Below, piece by piece: positions 1-13,317 of a stretch of DNA of 64,000 nt. The translations under genes were made by a program, and so were the position numbers. The stretch is taken from contig JAHLTZ010000015.1 in the NCBI GenBank assembly GCA_025786725.1, positions 372,001-436,000 on the forward strand, given 5' to 3'. Source of the stretch: Syncephalis fuscata (taxonomy: Eukaryota; Zoopagomycota; Zoopagomycetes; Zoopagales; Piptocephalidaceae). The first letter of the stretch is position 1, and each line of letters starts with the position of its first letter. Below the pieces are notes generated by a model. The model worked only from the letters and a program-made list of their open reading frames with translations. It ran no database searches and had not been told where the DNA came from.

Positions 1-3000
1 AACGCCAACTTATTAAGTGTATCACGTGTACAATCACGGGCATCTTGTGTTTTATACCGTAATGATTGACATAGAATAACCACTAATCCAGGTAATTGAA
101 TACGTAATGATGTTTCGGGTAATTGACGTAATATCTTGGCTAATGATAAGGCCATGGGTACACGCATCCTTACACTTTCTTCATCTTTAGGACGTATAAA
201 TGTCATTAATTCAGGCAATAGACGTGTAGTCAATAGCGTGTGAATACGCGTGGCCATTTCAACTGGTACAAATGAACCTGAAGAGGCATCCATAAATACA
301 TCTTCCGCGTCATTTTCTTCCTCCTCTTCATCCACCGTATCATTATCTACTTCTTTATCTTTAGATTCTGGTTCTGGTTCTGGTGCTGGCTCCACTTTAT
401 ACTTTTTCATCGTGGCTACATTAATATCGACTTCTGCTTTGCTTAAATCAAAGTGGAAATGTTCAAGTGTGGACATCAGTGCACGGACCATAATACGTTC
501 GATATCCGGTTTTGTCTTAACTGCTCGTAAGAATTTACGTATTTGTCCATAGTAGGCACTCCATGGAATGGATCCAGCTGCTTCACCCACTGTAATAATC
601 GTGGCATTAATCAGATTGTGATCAGCAATACGATCCGTGTCAAATAAAAAGTGATCTAATAATGGCAAAATAAGCTGAGTGAGGATCATGGCGGATAATC
701 GACCCTGTTGACACATTTGGCCCAATCGTTGAATAGCACGAATACGTCGATGTAATTGAATATGATAGACATTATGAAGAAAACTTGCTTCTTCGTCACC
801 ATCGGCTAATAAACAAGTCATACTAGCAAATAGTGGTAATGATGCTAATTGCTGTGTCATATGAGCAAGTACTAACACGGCTTCTTGTCGAACTACTTCA
901 GCCCGGGTCTTTAAGGCGCGTCTTACACCCGAATAGACAATACGAACGAGTAGTGTTTGCCATGCCGATGATACAGTCGCATCATCTAAATGCAATTTAA
1001 CCTGATCTATAAATCGACGTAATCCATAGGCAGCACTGCCTCGAATGGCCAATTCTTCTGTATCATGCATAGCAAATAAATAACAATAGAGCAGTGGTGT
1101 CCATTGCTGTGTCGACAGTTCAGCGTATAGATGATCATTTACTCGACTGAATGCTGCTAAACGACGCTCAAAATCCGGTTCACCCAATCGTCTACCAGTA
1201 AAAGCGTTTAATTCACCGACAAGTTCGGCCATTGTGGTAAGTGATGGATCGATTTGCGCAAACTTCATCATCACTTCCGCAAGTAGTAGACGGCAATCAC
1301 GCGTGGATAGTCGCGCCAATAATGTAGCAAATTCATTGTAATAACGATTAAATAGAGCGGGCTGTGTACGTAATGCGTCAATTAATGGTAAGAAGCCAAC
1401 AACAATACGAAGAATATCTGCTTTAACATATTCTGGTACATGTCGATTTGGTTTACGCAAGAATGGTACGAGTAACTCGACCAGCTGTTGTACTTGATGT
1501 TCACCATCAACTAGACTTGCCACTCGTGACAAAATACTAATCTCGCGTCTAATTAATGCGGTATCTGATGTTTTATCCGCCGTTTGTCGAACAAGCATAG
1601 TATTGAACTCTACTAATAGCTGTGGTATATAAGGCTTTAGAATACGCCGAGTAAGTGATGAAGCAATATAACTAGCCATTCCTTGTGGTTCATCTACATC
1701 TTTATCAATCAACATAGCATCCAATTCGGGCAAGTCAAGTAACTGTTCAATCAATGTTAATACTGCCGATATCACTGACAATTGAACCTTCTTAGCCGAT
1801 AAACAACTTAGACACTTTGCAATAACTTGATTGTTATAGTCGATCAAATAACTAGCATATTCCGATGTAGATGACCAGGCTACAAACATTTCCAATACCG
1901 CCGATGGTGACTGGGTACTTTCCACGTCAAGTTGTTCAACACGTTCTGATAAAAAGGCTGAAAACATAGCCGGCATGTATTGTTGATAACTTGGCAGTAT
2001 AACATTAAGACGGAAGAAATCAACAAATCGTCGTAGACTTTGTTGGCGTATCTGTTTCATTTGTTCTCGTTCGAATCTATCCTCTTCGTTATCTTCATTG
2101 GAGAGTGATATCATACGTATATGAGCATGTCTAGCTAGATACATTACTATGGAGAATAGCATGGGTAGATGCGGAGTAAGACGGGCACCCAGTTGCTTTA
2201 GCACATCCTCTAAAGCAATTAATAAGCCTATTTGACGACGTAAAGGTATGGCATAAAGTGCTTCAGCTGCTGTTTCATCAAATTCAAATCTATCATTTGA
2301 TGTAGTATCTAACATAACTACCGTTCTAATTTCCGTAAATGGTTCCAACATTAGATCAATAAACATTAGTAATTCCTCTGGTTGAAACGATCCTAATGCT
2401 GCTAGAATAGCCGTTCTACGTGCACCCATACTTGTCTTGGCCGATCCTCGTCCTTTCCTGCCCACCATACGTCCATAGAGAATACGTATAACATAGGGCA
2501 TCAATGGTGATCGATGTTCGCCATGAATAGCTCCTTCTTCGCCAGGTGCCAATGAAAAGGCCGCCAATTCATCACGGAACTTGTAATCATCAAGCAAGTT
2601 GCGTAAATGATCGGCGTAATCAAGTACATTCTTGGGTCGCCACATTAATAAGCAGTCAAGGGCCAGTCCTTGTATCTTCTGTTCCCCTTTACTTAATAGC
2701 TGCCAGTAAATGGCGGATAACTCAGTTGATTTATACAATGAACCAGGATTACGTATTTTGCCAAATAACTTTAAGAAATGAGTCATTCGATCGTGTGTTA
2801 CTCGGGCCGATCTCTCGAGTAATAGTCCTTTGTGATGATTTGTCTCTTCTGCGTCATCTTGTTCAAGTGATGGTCGATAATCTTCTCTATAAAGACGTAA
2901 AAACATGGGCACAAATCCTCGTGAATGTTTCTCGGCCAGTGTAGGCAATTCCGTAAGTGATAACAGTAATTGACGGTAATAATTCCAATAATCAACTCGT

Positions 3001-3424
3001 TCACCCGATAATTCACAATTGGTAACAAAAGCTCTGTAGTAAGCAGTATGTAAATCTTTTGTATATCGACTCTGTGTTAATTGATGAGCCACAGTTAATC
3101 GGGTTAGATTAGGACATGATAATGATAGACCGCCTTGACCAGCTGCCGTCTCTTTGACTGGATGTAATTGTCGTATTTCATTACTAGTCAAGTTATTGCA
3201 AATAGCCAATAGTTCAGGCTTTAAATTGTTTTCTGCTAGTTGTGTTTCATCTTCAAATCGAGATAACTGTTCAATAATAATACGCCACACTATTTCACCA
3301 TCATGAATGGCAACTCTTTTCAAAGCAGCTATTGATTCAGGCCACAACACACTAAGATTAACCGTAAACATGCCTATATATATTTATATATTTATATATG
3401 TATATATGTATATATCATTGTTAA

Positions 3425-3477
<53 letters not shown>

Positions 3478-6400
3478 TATTACCAACCACTTACCTATAC
3501 ATAATCTACTTAAGGCTTCCTCGTATATGGGTGGTAGTCGACCCATCTCGGCTATACTGGCCCATTTACGTAAATAAACAAATTTACCTCGATAATCCCG
3601 AACTGTATTGGGCACTTGTTCCATAAGGGCACAGTCATTAAGTAGTTGACATGGTTCGTTAGATTGACTACTCTGTTCTGTAGCCAGTAATGGAAATTGA
3701 TCATAAAGTGCTAATATTTCAACTGCATATTGACGGGATGCTTGTATAGTCGATGAAAGGGTGAGTTTTAATCGATCAAACTGTGCCACCAGCATATCAG
3801 ATGATAACAATTGAGGATATCTATAATATACATTACTATATTAATATACATATATATATATATTAATGTTATACTATCATTACCTTAACTTCATTAATCC
3901 TAGAAACTGCCCAGTGGCCTTTAATACAAGTGGATTATTTCTACATTGAGGTAGACATTGATGAATCGTATCATTTAATGTATATAGATCTTTAAAGGCT
4001 GTTTCTGTGTTATCACGTTGACATGCTTCAATAACTAGTACGAGTGATTGACCTAACAAGTTCTGTAATAGAGCAGTAGGATTACGTTGTACAAAGGTGC
4101 CGGTATACGTATCATCAATGGACAACTGTAATGTCTCAATAAGTTGTTGTATAAATACTTTTAATGATGACCATAATTGACGCCATGGAATAGCTATATG
4201 GCCCACTAGTTGAAGTAATAATGATAGTTGTGTAATAATAGAATGTGAAGATGTCATCTAATAATATGATTAATAAATATGTATATGGTTATAGTTATAG
4301 TTATGGTTATAGTATTACTTACTTCAATATGGACATCATTCATCATAGTCATTTCACTACTCCAATCGCGTGGTTCTACTAGAAATGATAATAGTGATTC
4401 AATCATCATTTGACGTTGACCTTGACTATCTTTGTTTGGTAATCGTAATTGACCTTGAGGTGTAACAACCGCAGATATGGTGCCTTTGGTTAAATTGAAG
4501 TAATTATACTGTAGAGCCATTGACCAGAATAATAAACAACGATCTTGATCTTGTTTCATATATTGGGCCGTATAACTATTATATATTAATATTAATATAT
4601 AACTATTAATATATAACTATTAATATAACTATTAATACTTACTTGATCATGGATGTTAATAGTAATTGATGACAATGTGGCCATTCTAATCGACCAAGTG
4701 TTTCACAGAATACTAGAATATTTGATGGATGCTATTATTTGATTAGTATTATACTATATATATTATATTATATTATATTATATTATATTATATTATATTA
4801 CTTACTGCATATTGAAATATACGGTCAATGATTGTCTTGCCATTGGATAGAATAACTGACCATGGTGTATACATCAATACAGGAACAAGTAATGAAAGGA
4901 ATGTTGAATGAGATAGAGATGTTTCATTTCCTTCTGTAGTAGATAGTAATTGTTCAGAGATACGTTTTAATTGAATCAATAAAGGTGTAAAATCTATTAA
5001 ATAGGTTAATATATATTATATAATATACTATACTGTAATTTATACTTACCAAGTACACGGCTTCCTTTTCTTACACCAACATATACTCTTAATAAATCCA
5101 TACATCTTAATAGACTTGTAATATTTAATGGTAAAGTTGTACTGGTCTTCTCCAAAGTACTTAGTAGTAATTGCCATAAAGGATCAATATGTTCTCTTGG
5201 TGTATTATGTTCAATCAATAATATGGTTCTACTTAGCATTTGTTGTAATGGCGATACTATTAAATAGATAAGTATTAAATAGATAAGTATTAAATAGATG
5301 AGTATTAAATAAATAAGTATTAAATAAATAAGTATTAGTTAAACTTACCAAGTTGTTGATTTATTAATTCTTGTTCTAATAAAGCATCTATTAATACACC
5401 GAGTATCATTGCAGTACGGGAATGTAACCGATTATCAACATTCTATTATATAATATTAGTATATTCGTTAACTACTATATTATAACATAGATATATCTAT
5501 ATGTAGATTACCTTAACACATTCATAAAACATAACTGCCACGCCATTAATTAATTCAGGATCGTTGTTTGATTGTAGACTTGATAGAATGACTTCAACTA
5601 CTGATCGATAAACATCACCGCGTGCTTTACGTAATAGAAATGAAAATGATTCAGCTGCAAAGTTACGAATATAGGCTCTATTATCATGAGCCTGTAATAA
5701 TGGTTCAATTAGACTAGCGTTTAATTAATTATTAGTAATGTATTCTATATTTATTGTATTACTTACTGATAAGTAGGAATAAGATCAGCCACTAATGATT
5801 TGGATAGATGTTTATACAAATAAGCAATAGCATTAAATGACCACTATATTATAGTTATATATAGTATATTAATTAGATAAATAAATTATATATTATATAT
5901 TATATATTATATATTATATTTATCACTTACTTCAACTACTTCTACATCACGATATTTTAATAGTTTAACGATACACGCCAATACTCGAGGGAAATATGGA
6001 TAAAACTCTTCTTGGAGATCTTTTGATAATACAGTCAAAAGACTATATAATACAGTAATTAGACATTAAACAATATATATACGATATATATATATATGAT
6101 ATATATGATATACAACCAATTACCTAAGAAATGGTTCCAATGCTAATCCATCATCAGCATCAATGAACTGCTCTAGTAAATCTACTATTTTCTCTTTATG
6201 ATATAGTAATTGAGCCAGACTAATAGTATATGGTTCAACTTGCTTCGTAAATTGTCGAAATGCAGTCGTTAAATTCAAATCCTTCCATTCTTCTAGCGAT
6301 TCACGAAAGAATGAATCGCTTTCCTATATAGTATATTATATTAGTATTAGTATTACTTATTATGTTATTAATACATACTTCTGGTGTATCTTGTACTTGA

Positions 6401-6572
6401 TGTACGCGATGTACAACATTAAGTTTAACACTATCGATTCTTGTTTTAAATGTTTGAAACTATAGCAAAGTAATTGGAAATGAGTAACATACTAGCTATA
6501 ATATATTGTAAGTACCTTGAATCGTCTAGAGCCTTCGCCCTTATTGAGCTCCTTCGCCACGTTTCCTCTCAT
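1..6572 (-). CDS. UTP20: U3 snoRNP / SSU-processome protein UTP20 (3' end outside window)
   Basis: UTP20 is a giant HEAT-repeat scaffold of the nucleolar small-subunit processome, needed for 18S pre-rRNA maturation. The start MRGNVAKELNKGEGSRRFK, then FQTFKTRIDSVKLNVVHRV, LLYHKEKIVDLL and RNFAAESFSFLLRKARG, follows the N-terminus of the yeast and human proteins as I know them. I read 14 exons with consistent phase: 6516-6572, 6379-6459, 6324-6323 junction side 6124-6323, 5931-6042, 5767-5843, 5512-5713, 5349-5442, 5050-5256, 4806-4993, 4643-4731, 4323-4575, 3884-4257, 3495-3820, then 3373 down to base 1. That is 5,495 coding nt, 1,831 codons. The family is about 2,500 residues, so roughly the last quarter lies beyond base 1. 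Introns cluster at the 5' end and the last visible exon exceeds 3.3 kb. The start is the first ATG of the open frame. Confidence 0.93.
3374..3494 (-). repeat. UTP20 intron with (ACT)n microsatellite
   Basis: This intron separates the exons ending at 3495 and starting at 3373. It carries an uninterrupted trinucleotide run of about 17 units at roughly 3426-3476, beside a short TATATA-rich stretch. The run is intronic, so length changes should not alter the protein. Confidence 0.85.
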
Positions 6573-6802
6573 GATCAGCTAACAAGATATATATATGTAT
6601 ATATATGTTTAAATGGGTGTATGTCTGATATAGAGAGGAGAGGAGTGAAGAGTGGAAACAACACAGTAAAAAAAAGAAGAAAAAACTTGTAAAAATAATA
6701 CATTTTATTGGTCGGTGATTTTTGTTACTTAGTGTATTGTTAATAATAATAAATATATTTAATATTTTAATATTTTATTTAACATTTATTGTAACTTATG
6801 TC

Positions 6803-8562
6803 ATGTGGCGTATAAATAGTCTCCATCACCGATTACTTGTCAGTTCTACGCGCTGCTCGTTTAGTACGAGTGTAGTGGCATTGAGGCGAGTTGATCGACT
6901 ACGTACACCCAACTTTTCTTCGTTGAATAAGCACCGAGCACCTAGTCATTTAACTGGCTATCAATTACGAAAGAAAGCCCGTGAAGAGCAAAAGTATAGT
7001 AAGACGCCGGTTAGTGAAAAGACACGCGGGTTTATTCCCGTACGATTTAAGCTACAACCAGTGGTGTCAGATGTTGTTAAGCCAAAAAATAATAGTAAAT
7101 CGATAACAAAAAACGTAAACAACTTAAAGAAAGCAGACACAAAAACACTAGCTACTATTGAACATGGTAAATCAGTAGAACAGGGGAAAGCATTTGAAGC
7201 ATTGACGACACTTCATCCAGAACTACACAATGGATTAACGATGTTATTACGTGATGCGGGTACACTTGCTGATGATGCTACACCTCGACCGACACCTATT
7301 CAATCACTTGCACTGCCCATACTATTGAAACAAACAGATAATGAACCACGCGATATGTTACTTGCAGCCGAGACGGGTACCGGCAAAACACTGGCCTATT
7401 TACTGCCATTGATTAATAGTTTAAAAATGGAAGAATTAGCGGCTAATAGCGATAAGCAGCGCTCTGTACGTCGTATAGGATGTCCACGTACTATCATACT
7501 CGCCCCTAGTCGACATTTAGTGGATCAAACATTGGCAGTGGCCAAGAAGCTATCTCATTACTGCAAGTTTCGTGCCATAGCGGTTACGCGTGGTGCGCCT
7601 TCCGTTCGACAGGCTTTTGACCAACCGATTGATGTTGTTATCGGTACACCAAAGGCTGTAGCCGATATGCTACGACAGCAAGTATTTACGCTAAAGAAGT
7701 GTCAATGGCTAGTATTTGATGAAGCAGATACGCTGTTCGATAAAGACTTTTATAAAGAGTGCCGCTATTTAGTTGAAACACTACGCAATGGTGATAATGC
7801 TGATGTTGACCAGGTCGATGCATTTGCCACTGATAAACCAGCAGTACCGGCGGTACCAGCAGAATTGGCTACACCATCAACTGGTACTATACTTTTAGTG
7901 GCGGCTACCGTACCTAAAGCGGTTATGGATCGATTGCCTGAATTAATGCCTAATCTTGTACGAGTAGCGACGCCAGAACTTCATCGGGCACGACGTCGTC
8001 TACATCAAAACTTTGTCGATATAAAACAGTTTGGCAGTAGTCGCAATGCCGCTTTAGTATCGACGTTAAATCAGTTTGGCGAAGTAACAATGATATTCTG
8101 CAATCGACGTGAAACATGTGACACAGTTCATGCTATGCTTAAAGAACGAGGTATTGCATCGGCTCTATTCCACGGTGGTGATATTAACGCGGCTCATATG
8201 ACCGAAATGATTGGTGGCCAACGAACACTTCGAGCAATACGTAAGGCAAAAGAGGCTAAACAAGCAGAACTAGCCACAAACAATACAAAGTCCGGACCGG
8301 CACCAGTAACAACTTCAACAACCGCATCACTGCCAGATGTAATTATTTGCACAGATTTAGCCGCCCGTGGACTGATACAACACGAGTACGCCATGTTATT
8401 CTATATGATTTCCCAACAACAGTGGTTGATTATTTGCATCGTATTGGACGTACAGGACGTGCTAATCAGAAGGGACATGTTACCGCACTTATAGGCAAGA
8501 AAGATCGTCAACTAGCTGATAGAGTGCGTCGATGTGTTCGCGATCATGCTATTCTTTCATAA
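6803..8562 (+). CDS. MRH4: Mitochondrial DEAD-box RNA helicase, MRH4/DDX28-like (one apparent frameshift)
   Basis: ATP-dependent RNA helicase, probably acting in mitochondrial ribosome assembly like MRH4 or DDX28. Single exon of about 586 residues. The N-terminus (MWRINSLHHRLLVSSTRCSF...) is rich in Arg and Ser and poor in acidic residues, like a mitochondrial presequence; this ATG is the first in the open frame. Helicase motifs in order: Q-motif region PTPIQSLALP, motif I AETGTGKT, Ia APSRHLVDQ, Ib GTPKA, II DEAD, III AATVPK (SAT in most members), IV MIFCNRRET, V DLAARGL, VI HRIGRTGRA. Between motifs V and VI the frame changes by one base at 8372-8375: the upstream frame reads CTG ATA, whereas sharing the G (CTG/GAT) continues into DTTRVRHVILYDFP. 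One base is probably missing. It is divergent from UTP20, with 230 bp between the two start codons. Confidence 0.86.
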
Positions 8563-8609
8563 TAGACGTATTGTCTTTTATTAGAACCATTATAATAAAT
8601 ACAATAGAA

Positions 8610-9952
8610 TCAGCTCGTAAATCCAAAAATACTAATGGCCCCCTCATTATGTTTTTCATCTTTGGGATAATCACCCGAATAAGCAAGTAAATACTTTGAT
8701 GGATGCCAGGAACACGTATTAATAGTGGCCACTACGGGTATTTTATAAACTGAATCACCCGTCATAACACACGACTATTGTTGTAAATACGTAAATATTA
8801 GATAACTAGCTTATAAATGACTTACAATATTAATGAATTTATCCTCTGATGCTGACGCAAGAAATTGACCATCAAATGTAAAACTAATGGTTCTTACAGG
8901 CCATCTAAAATGTATTACACAATCAATAGCCGTAATCTAACATAATTAGCCAATTAGCTTACTCCAATTCACAAAATGTATTAACACATAATGACTCTGT
9001 CAAATCCCATAGACTAACAATAGCATCAGCGCTACCTGTTGCCATATATCTAAAATAATATTAATACTCGATTACACAGACTTTATCTACTAATACTCAC
9101 CGTCCACTTGAATCAAAGTCAAGACAGTAGCAATTAGATGTATGAGCGGAAAGTGTCGTTACTTCATCAAGGCTGGGATAGGACAAGATCTTTACTTGAC
9201 CGAGATTGGTGGTAAGAAAGAATTGATCACCAGCACGATTCCATCCAATTTCATTAATCTTTATTAATCCAATTGGGTAAATAGTTAATAGACTGATGTA
9301 GTAAACAAATGAGAGACTTACTTCATAATCTTGTTTAGTTGTTTTATGTATAATTTCATATGTATTTGTATCAATAAATGTAACAACATCATTCTAATCG
9401 ATTATCGCTAAATAAATACTTGAAATTGTGCTATATTGTTATTTACCTTATTGCCAACGGCAATCTGTTTGCCATCAGGACTCCAGCAAATATTAATATT
9501 TTCACCATCAGTAGGAATAATACGTGAACAGCGCGTTGCTATATCCTTTTTAATATCGTATCATACTATTGCACTACTACTACTGCTACTACTTACTACG
9601 GGCATCCCAGATACGCACTGTTTTTATCGCCAGATGCTGTAGCTAAACGGTCTGGGTCGGTAGGACTCCAGCATAGTTGGTCAACCGTATCTGTATGACC
9701 TTTAAGTACAAATGAGTTATGTGGATCCGTCTAGATCGCTGGCCCGTAAGTCTAGTGCTTTTATCTATTACTAGCACTGCTTACTGAACGTTCAGGATAC
9801 CAAATACGCGCCGTTCGATCATGAGCACACGAAGCAAGTCGTCGACCGTCTTGACTCCATCGCACCGACTGTACCCGACTTGTATGGCCTCGCACACATT
9901 CCCGCGTATGTAATCGGTCAAAGATTCGCTGTTTCTGCTCAAGTGAACGCAT
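8610..9952 (-). CDS. THOC3: THO complex subunit 3 (THOC3/TEX1), WD40 protein
   Basis: WD40 subunit of the THO/TREX complex, which couples transcription with mRNA export in the nucleus. Eight exons give 317 residues: 9785-9952, 9597-9730, 9447-9538, 9322-9393, 9101-9258, 8963-9049, 8826-8904, 8610-8774. Segments such as RGHTSRVQSVRWSQDGRRLAS, DGENINICWSPDGKQIAVGNK, VKILSYPSLDEV and ATGSADAIVSLWDL run parallel to human THOC3. Exon 2 has one base too many: the T5 run at 9621-9625 (A5 on the coding strand) must be A4 to read GDKTVRIWDAR, otherwise the WD repeat is lost. The upstream open frame has no ATG before 9952, so MRSLEQKQRIF is taken as the start. The next gene upstream (10169) is on the same strand. 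Confidence 0.92.
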
Positions 9953-10168
9953 CTTAACTGAATCCTCGTATAAAAGTGGAGTAATACGACGAAAAGTAAC
10001 GTGAATTAGAATCAAAGTGTTGTAAATACTAAATAAACAATCAAATACTGTGTGTGTAACACTATTTTAATACAAATTGTGATCATTTAATTAATTCAAA
10101 ATTTTTAAAGCACATTTTTATTTACAAGGTGCTATCAATGAAAAGAAAGACTACTATAGTCTATTCCG

Positions 10169-11045
10169 TTAATTCTCCGGTGGGGCTACCACGTTGGCAG
10201 ACATTTCATGGCTATTGGTTGGATGAATAGTAGCACTGGTATCAACATTGCTGCTTTGTCCAAGTCCCAACCGCTGCTTGGCCCAATCGACATAAGGAGC
10301 AGCCAAATCATGTAACATGGCCGTGTTTAAAATACTACTTGGAAATCCTTCACTTCTTCCAGATCCGTTTTCGCCTCCATCGGCTGTTGATGTAACAGGA
10401 TGATTGTTACCTAGAACACTGCCCAAAGCGACCCAGCCTTGAAAAGCAGCTGGACGTATCAGATTATTGACAAGCCAGCCAGCAATGGGGAATCGTGCCA
10501 CCGTATCGGCAATGGCCACATTATCGACTTGTCGATCAATGCGAACACAGCCACGTAGTGTGTTACGTAATTCCAATGTGCTTACTTTACAAAGTGGCAC
10601 TTTAACAAATGGAATCATTTTTGGTATGATTGTATGGCGTGTTGTCACTATAGCACGTAAATCACTATATAATAATTAAGTTATTAATTAATTAATTAAT
10701 TAATTAGTGCCACTAATAACACATAATAGTAAATTAATACTTACTCAATTAGAATATCTTGCACTTGACATTCATCGTGAAATAGGGAAGTCCATGTATC
10801 TTGGGCCTTTACAATATTATCGATACCGGTACACACCATCATTGGATGCTCATATATGGCATCTTCGGTATAAGCACGATAGATGGCATCTGACTGGACA
10901 TGCGGATCAGCACTACTCATGTCCAAAAAGACGTCTAATATAATACAATACGGATGTAAATAGGTAAATATAAAGCTATAAGGTAATTTGTCAGTAAACT
11001 ATCCTACTTACTCATCAATATATCTCTTAAATCGGTACGCTTCAT
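10169..11045 (-). CDS. NTF2-like / SnoaL-like fold protein (SigF-like family)
   Basis: Three exons (11012-11045, 10745-10934, 10169-10664) give 239 residues. The N-terminal 110 residues look like an NTF2/SnoaL-like fold: MKRTDLRDILM, then YRAYTEDAIYEHPMMVCTGID and a DECQVQDILIE strand, followed by TRHTIIPKMIPFVKVP. In many fungi similar short proteins are annotated as SigF-like NTF2 proteins of unknown role. The tail is Ser/Gly/Asn-rich and low in complexity. No catalytic residues can be assigned. It shares a 346-bp divergent spacer with the CWC21 gene. Gene structure is well supported by phase; function is not known. Confidence 0.72.
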
Positions 11046-11391
11046 AATGATAAATGATAACCAATAAAAGTTGCTAAATTGAATAGAAAAGAAGAGAAAG
11101 TATAAACGACTACCCCACCTGGCCTACAAGTAACCAGGCTTTATAATACTTGTGGCCATCTTTAATGTGAATCATTTACATAAATCAAATGTGACTGACA
11201 CATATATGGTTCAGTTTATTAATAGGGACATCATCACTGACCCCAAACTGGATCCATAAAAATATACTTTGAAGAACAGCGGTGTTATTCAACGAACAAA
11301 ATAACTACCACCTTGCTCATTTAAGCCATAGCCGTTCCTTGTTTGTTTGTATATCCTTTGTAAAAGTACAACAAACGTTGATCGGACTATA
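11046..11391. promoter_or_regulatory. Divergent promoter region, NTF2-like / CWC21
   Basis: The 346 bp between the two start codons hold no open frame of note. The sequence is AT-rich without a clear TATA box, so I infer a shared bidirectional promoter from gene layout only. Confidence 0.45.
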
Positions 11392-12950
11392 ATGTACAAC
11401 GGTATTGGTCTGACCACCGCCCGTGGTTCTGGTACCAATGGCTATGTTGTACGCAATCTATCTGCGATCCAACATCGGCGCGAGCCGGTAAAGCAGTTCC
11501 ATGAACTGGAAGAAGAACATCAAGATCGATTCCGCGAAAGAAAGCCAAATGAAGAGATTCTACTCCACGAAAGAAAGCGCCAGGTCGAACTACAATGTAT
11601 GACATTACAGCTCGATTTAGAGGAAAAGAATAAGTAAGTTATTGAACCGTATACAATAGCACTAATAACACCATCTAGTTTAACTGAGGAACAAATAGAA
11701 GAGAAGGTTAATAAATTACGTCAACAGCTACTGTCCGAGTTGGAAGAAGTACAACTAAAGAATGCCAAACTATTAAAAGACCATCAAGTCCATCAATTGC
11801 AGAAAGCAAAAGAACAAGAGAATATACGAGTAAAGGAGCATTGGGCATATCATCGGAATATGTCGAAGGGCAAGCATTTGATCGTGAGTTACAAGAAAGA
11901 AGACGCATAGAACGACGTGAAGCACGTGAAGAACGTGAAAGAGAAAGAGAAAAGGAAGTACAACGACGTCGTAAAGAACGTGAAAGAGCAGCTCGTAAAA
12001 AAGATCGAGAACTAAGACGTAAAGATCATAAAAGTGATAGTAATAATAGTAATACAATTAATAGTAATAATAGTGGTGACCATAGTAAACGTAGTAAACA
12101 AAGTCGTCGTCGTAGACATCGATCACCATCATCATCTTCTTCTTCTTCGTCATCTTCTTCATTATCTGAATCAGATTCTGATACGAGTGGATCTGGTGTA
12201 GCTTCATCATCAGACAACTCTTCAGATGAAAGTGATTATAGTACAAAACGACAATCGCGTTCGGTATCTAAACGCCGTCAGAATAAACGCCGTCAAGTAT
12301 CAAGATCATCTCGTCGACAGGAGAGTCGTACACGACGTACTTCGATATCTCGTCAACGTGATCGTCAAAGTCGTTCAAAGGATCGATCTGAAGGTGAATT
12401 ATCCGCACCACGTTCTCGTTCTCGTTCTCGTTCTCGTTCTCATGTATCGACGGTGGTGAATAGACGTCGATCAACGACACGTTATCGATCACGTTCACCA
12501 GAACCAGTAAATCGATCACGTTACAGTCGTAGATCTCGTTCCAGATCACGTTCACCTGTAACAAGGGATCGTCGTACATCTCGTAATAATTATTCTCGTT
12601 CTCCTAATCGATTAGATCGAGATGCTTATCGTCGTCGTACTTCAGAACCACGTAATAATACAGAAGTGGCATTACCACAGTCATCTCTAGCACCGCCTGT
12701 AGCTGCACCATCAGCCAGACTTTTACGTTCACCACGACGTGATGCAGATGGTGATGTTAAGATGTCACCCGCTAGCCACGCCTCTCCTCCTTCATCGCCT
12801 GTACATCACGATCATCGTGAACGTGATAGAGAACGGCCTGAACATGAACGTAATCGTGACCGAGTACGCCGTCGACCCTCCCTTTCACCAGACTCGTCTA
12901 ATGACAGTGGAACAGAGCGTAGCAGACGTGGCCGTTCAACAAGATCATAA
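11392..12950 (+). CDS. CWC21: Pre-mRNA splicing factor CWC21/SRRM2-like, with RS domain (one apparent frameshift)
   Basis: Spliceosomal protein of the activated and catalytic complexes. The first residues, MYNGIGLTTARGSGTNGYV, are the near-invariant CWC21/SRRM2 N-terminus, followed by the cwf21 helix (HERKRQVELQCMTLQLDLEE...EEQIEEKVNKLRQQL) and the LGISSEYVEGQAFD segment that matches SRRM2 LGISDSYVDGSSFD. Exons are 11392-11633 and 11679-12950, about 504 residues. After a charged Arg/Glu coiled region comes a long RS domain with Ser runs and RSRSRS stretches, unlike the very short yeast protein. The frame changes by one base at about 11836-11839 (GAG CAT must read GAG then GCA), just before LGISSEYVEG; one base is probably missing. 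Several antisense open frames here are by-products of the RS codons. Confidence 0.93.
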
Positions 12951-13146
12951 TAGGATATTAATTGTGTGTGGGTGGGTATGTTTTTGTGTGAAGGAAACAA
13001 GACAAATCGATGAATACATTAAATGGTTTAGTCTTTACTAAAGAAAAAATATGGTTTACTAAACGTGTTTTTCTTCTCTTTTTGTCCATGGTTAACCCAA
13101 GTATTATGTGGTAGTAGTAGTAGTAATAGTAGTAGTAGTAGTAGCA

Positions 13147-13182
<36 letters not shown>

Positions 13183-13317
13183 GCAATACTAATAACTACA
13201 TCAATAACTACTGCAACTGTAAAATAGTCTTTTGACTAATACTAATTGTTTGTAGTAGTTTGTATGGATAAAAAGAAATAAAAAATAAAAAGCTATTAAG
13301 AATAGATCATTTAAATC
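12951..13317. repeat. Convergent 3' spacer with GTA/AAT microsatellites
   Basis: Spacer between the 3' ends of the CWC21-like gene and the striatin gene. It holds an imperfect (GTA)n run followed by an (AAT)n run at about 13110-13181 and AATAAA-like polyadenylation signals. No further gene is visible. Confidence 0.8.

Noticed and set aside
12026-12579. Several frames overlapping the CWC21 RS domain
   Set aside because: By-products of repeated Arg/Ser codons. The sense frame carries the cwf21 motif.
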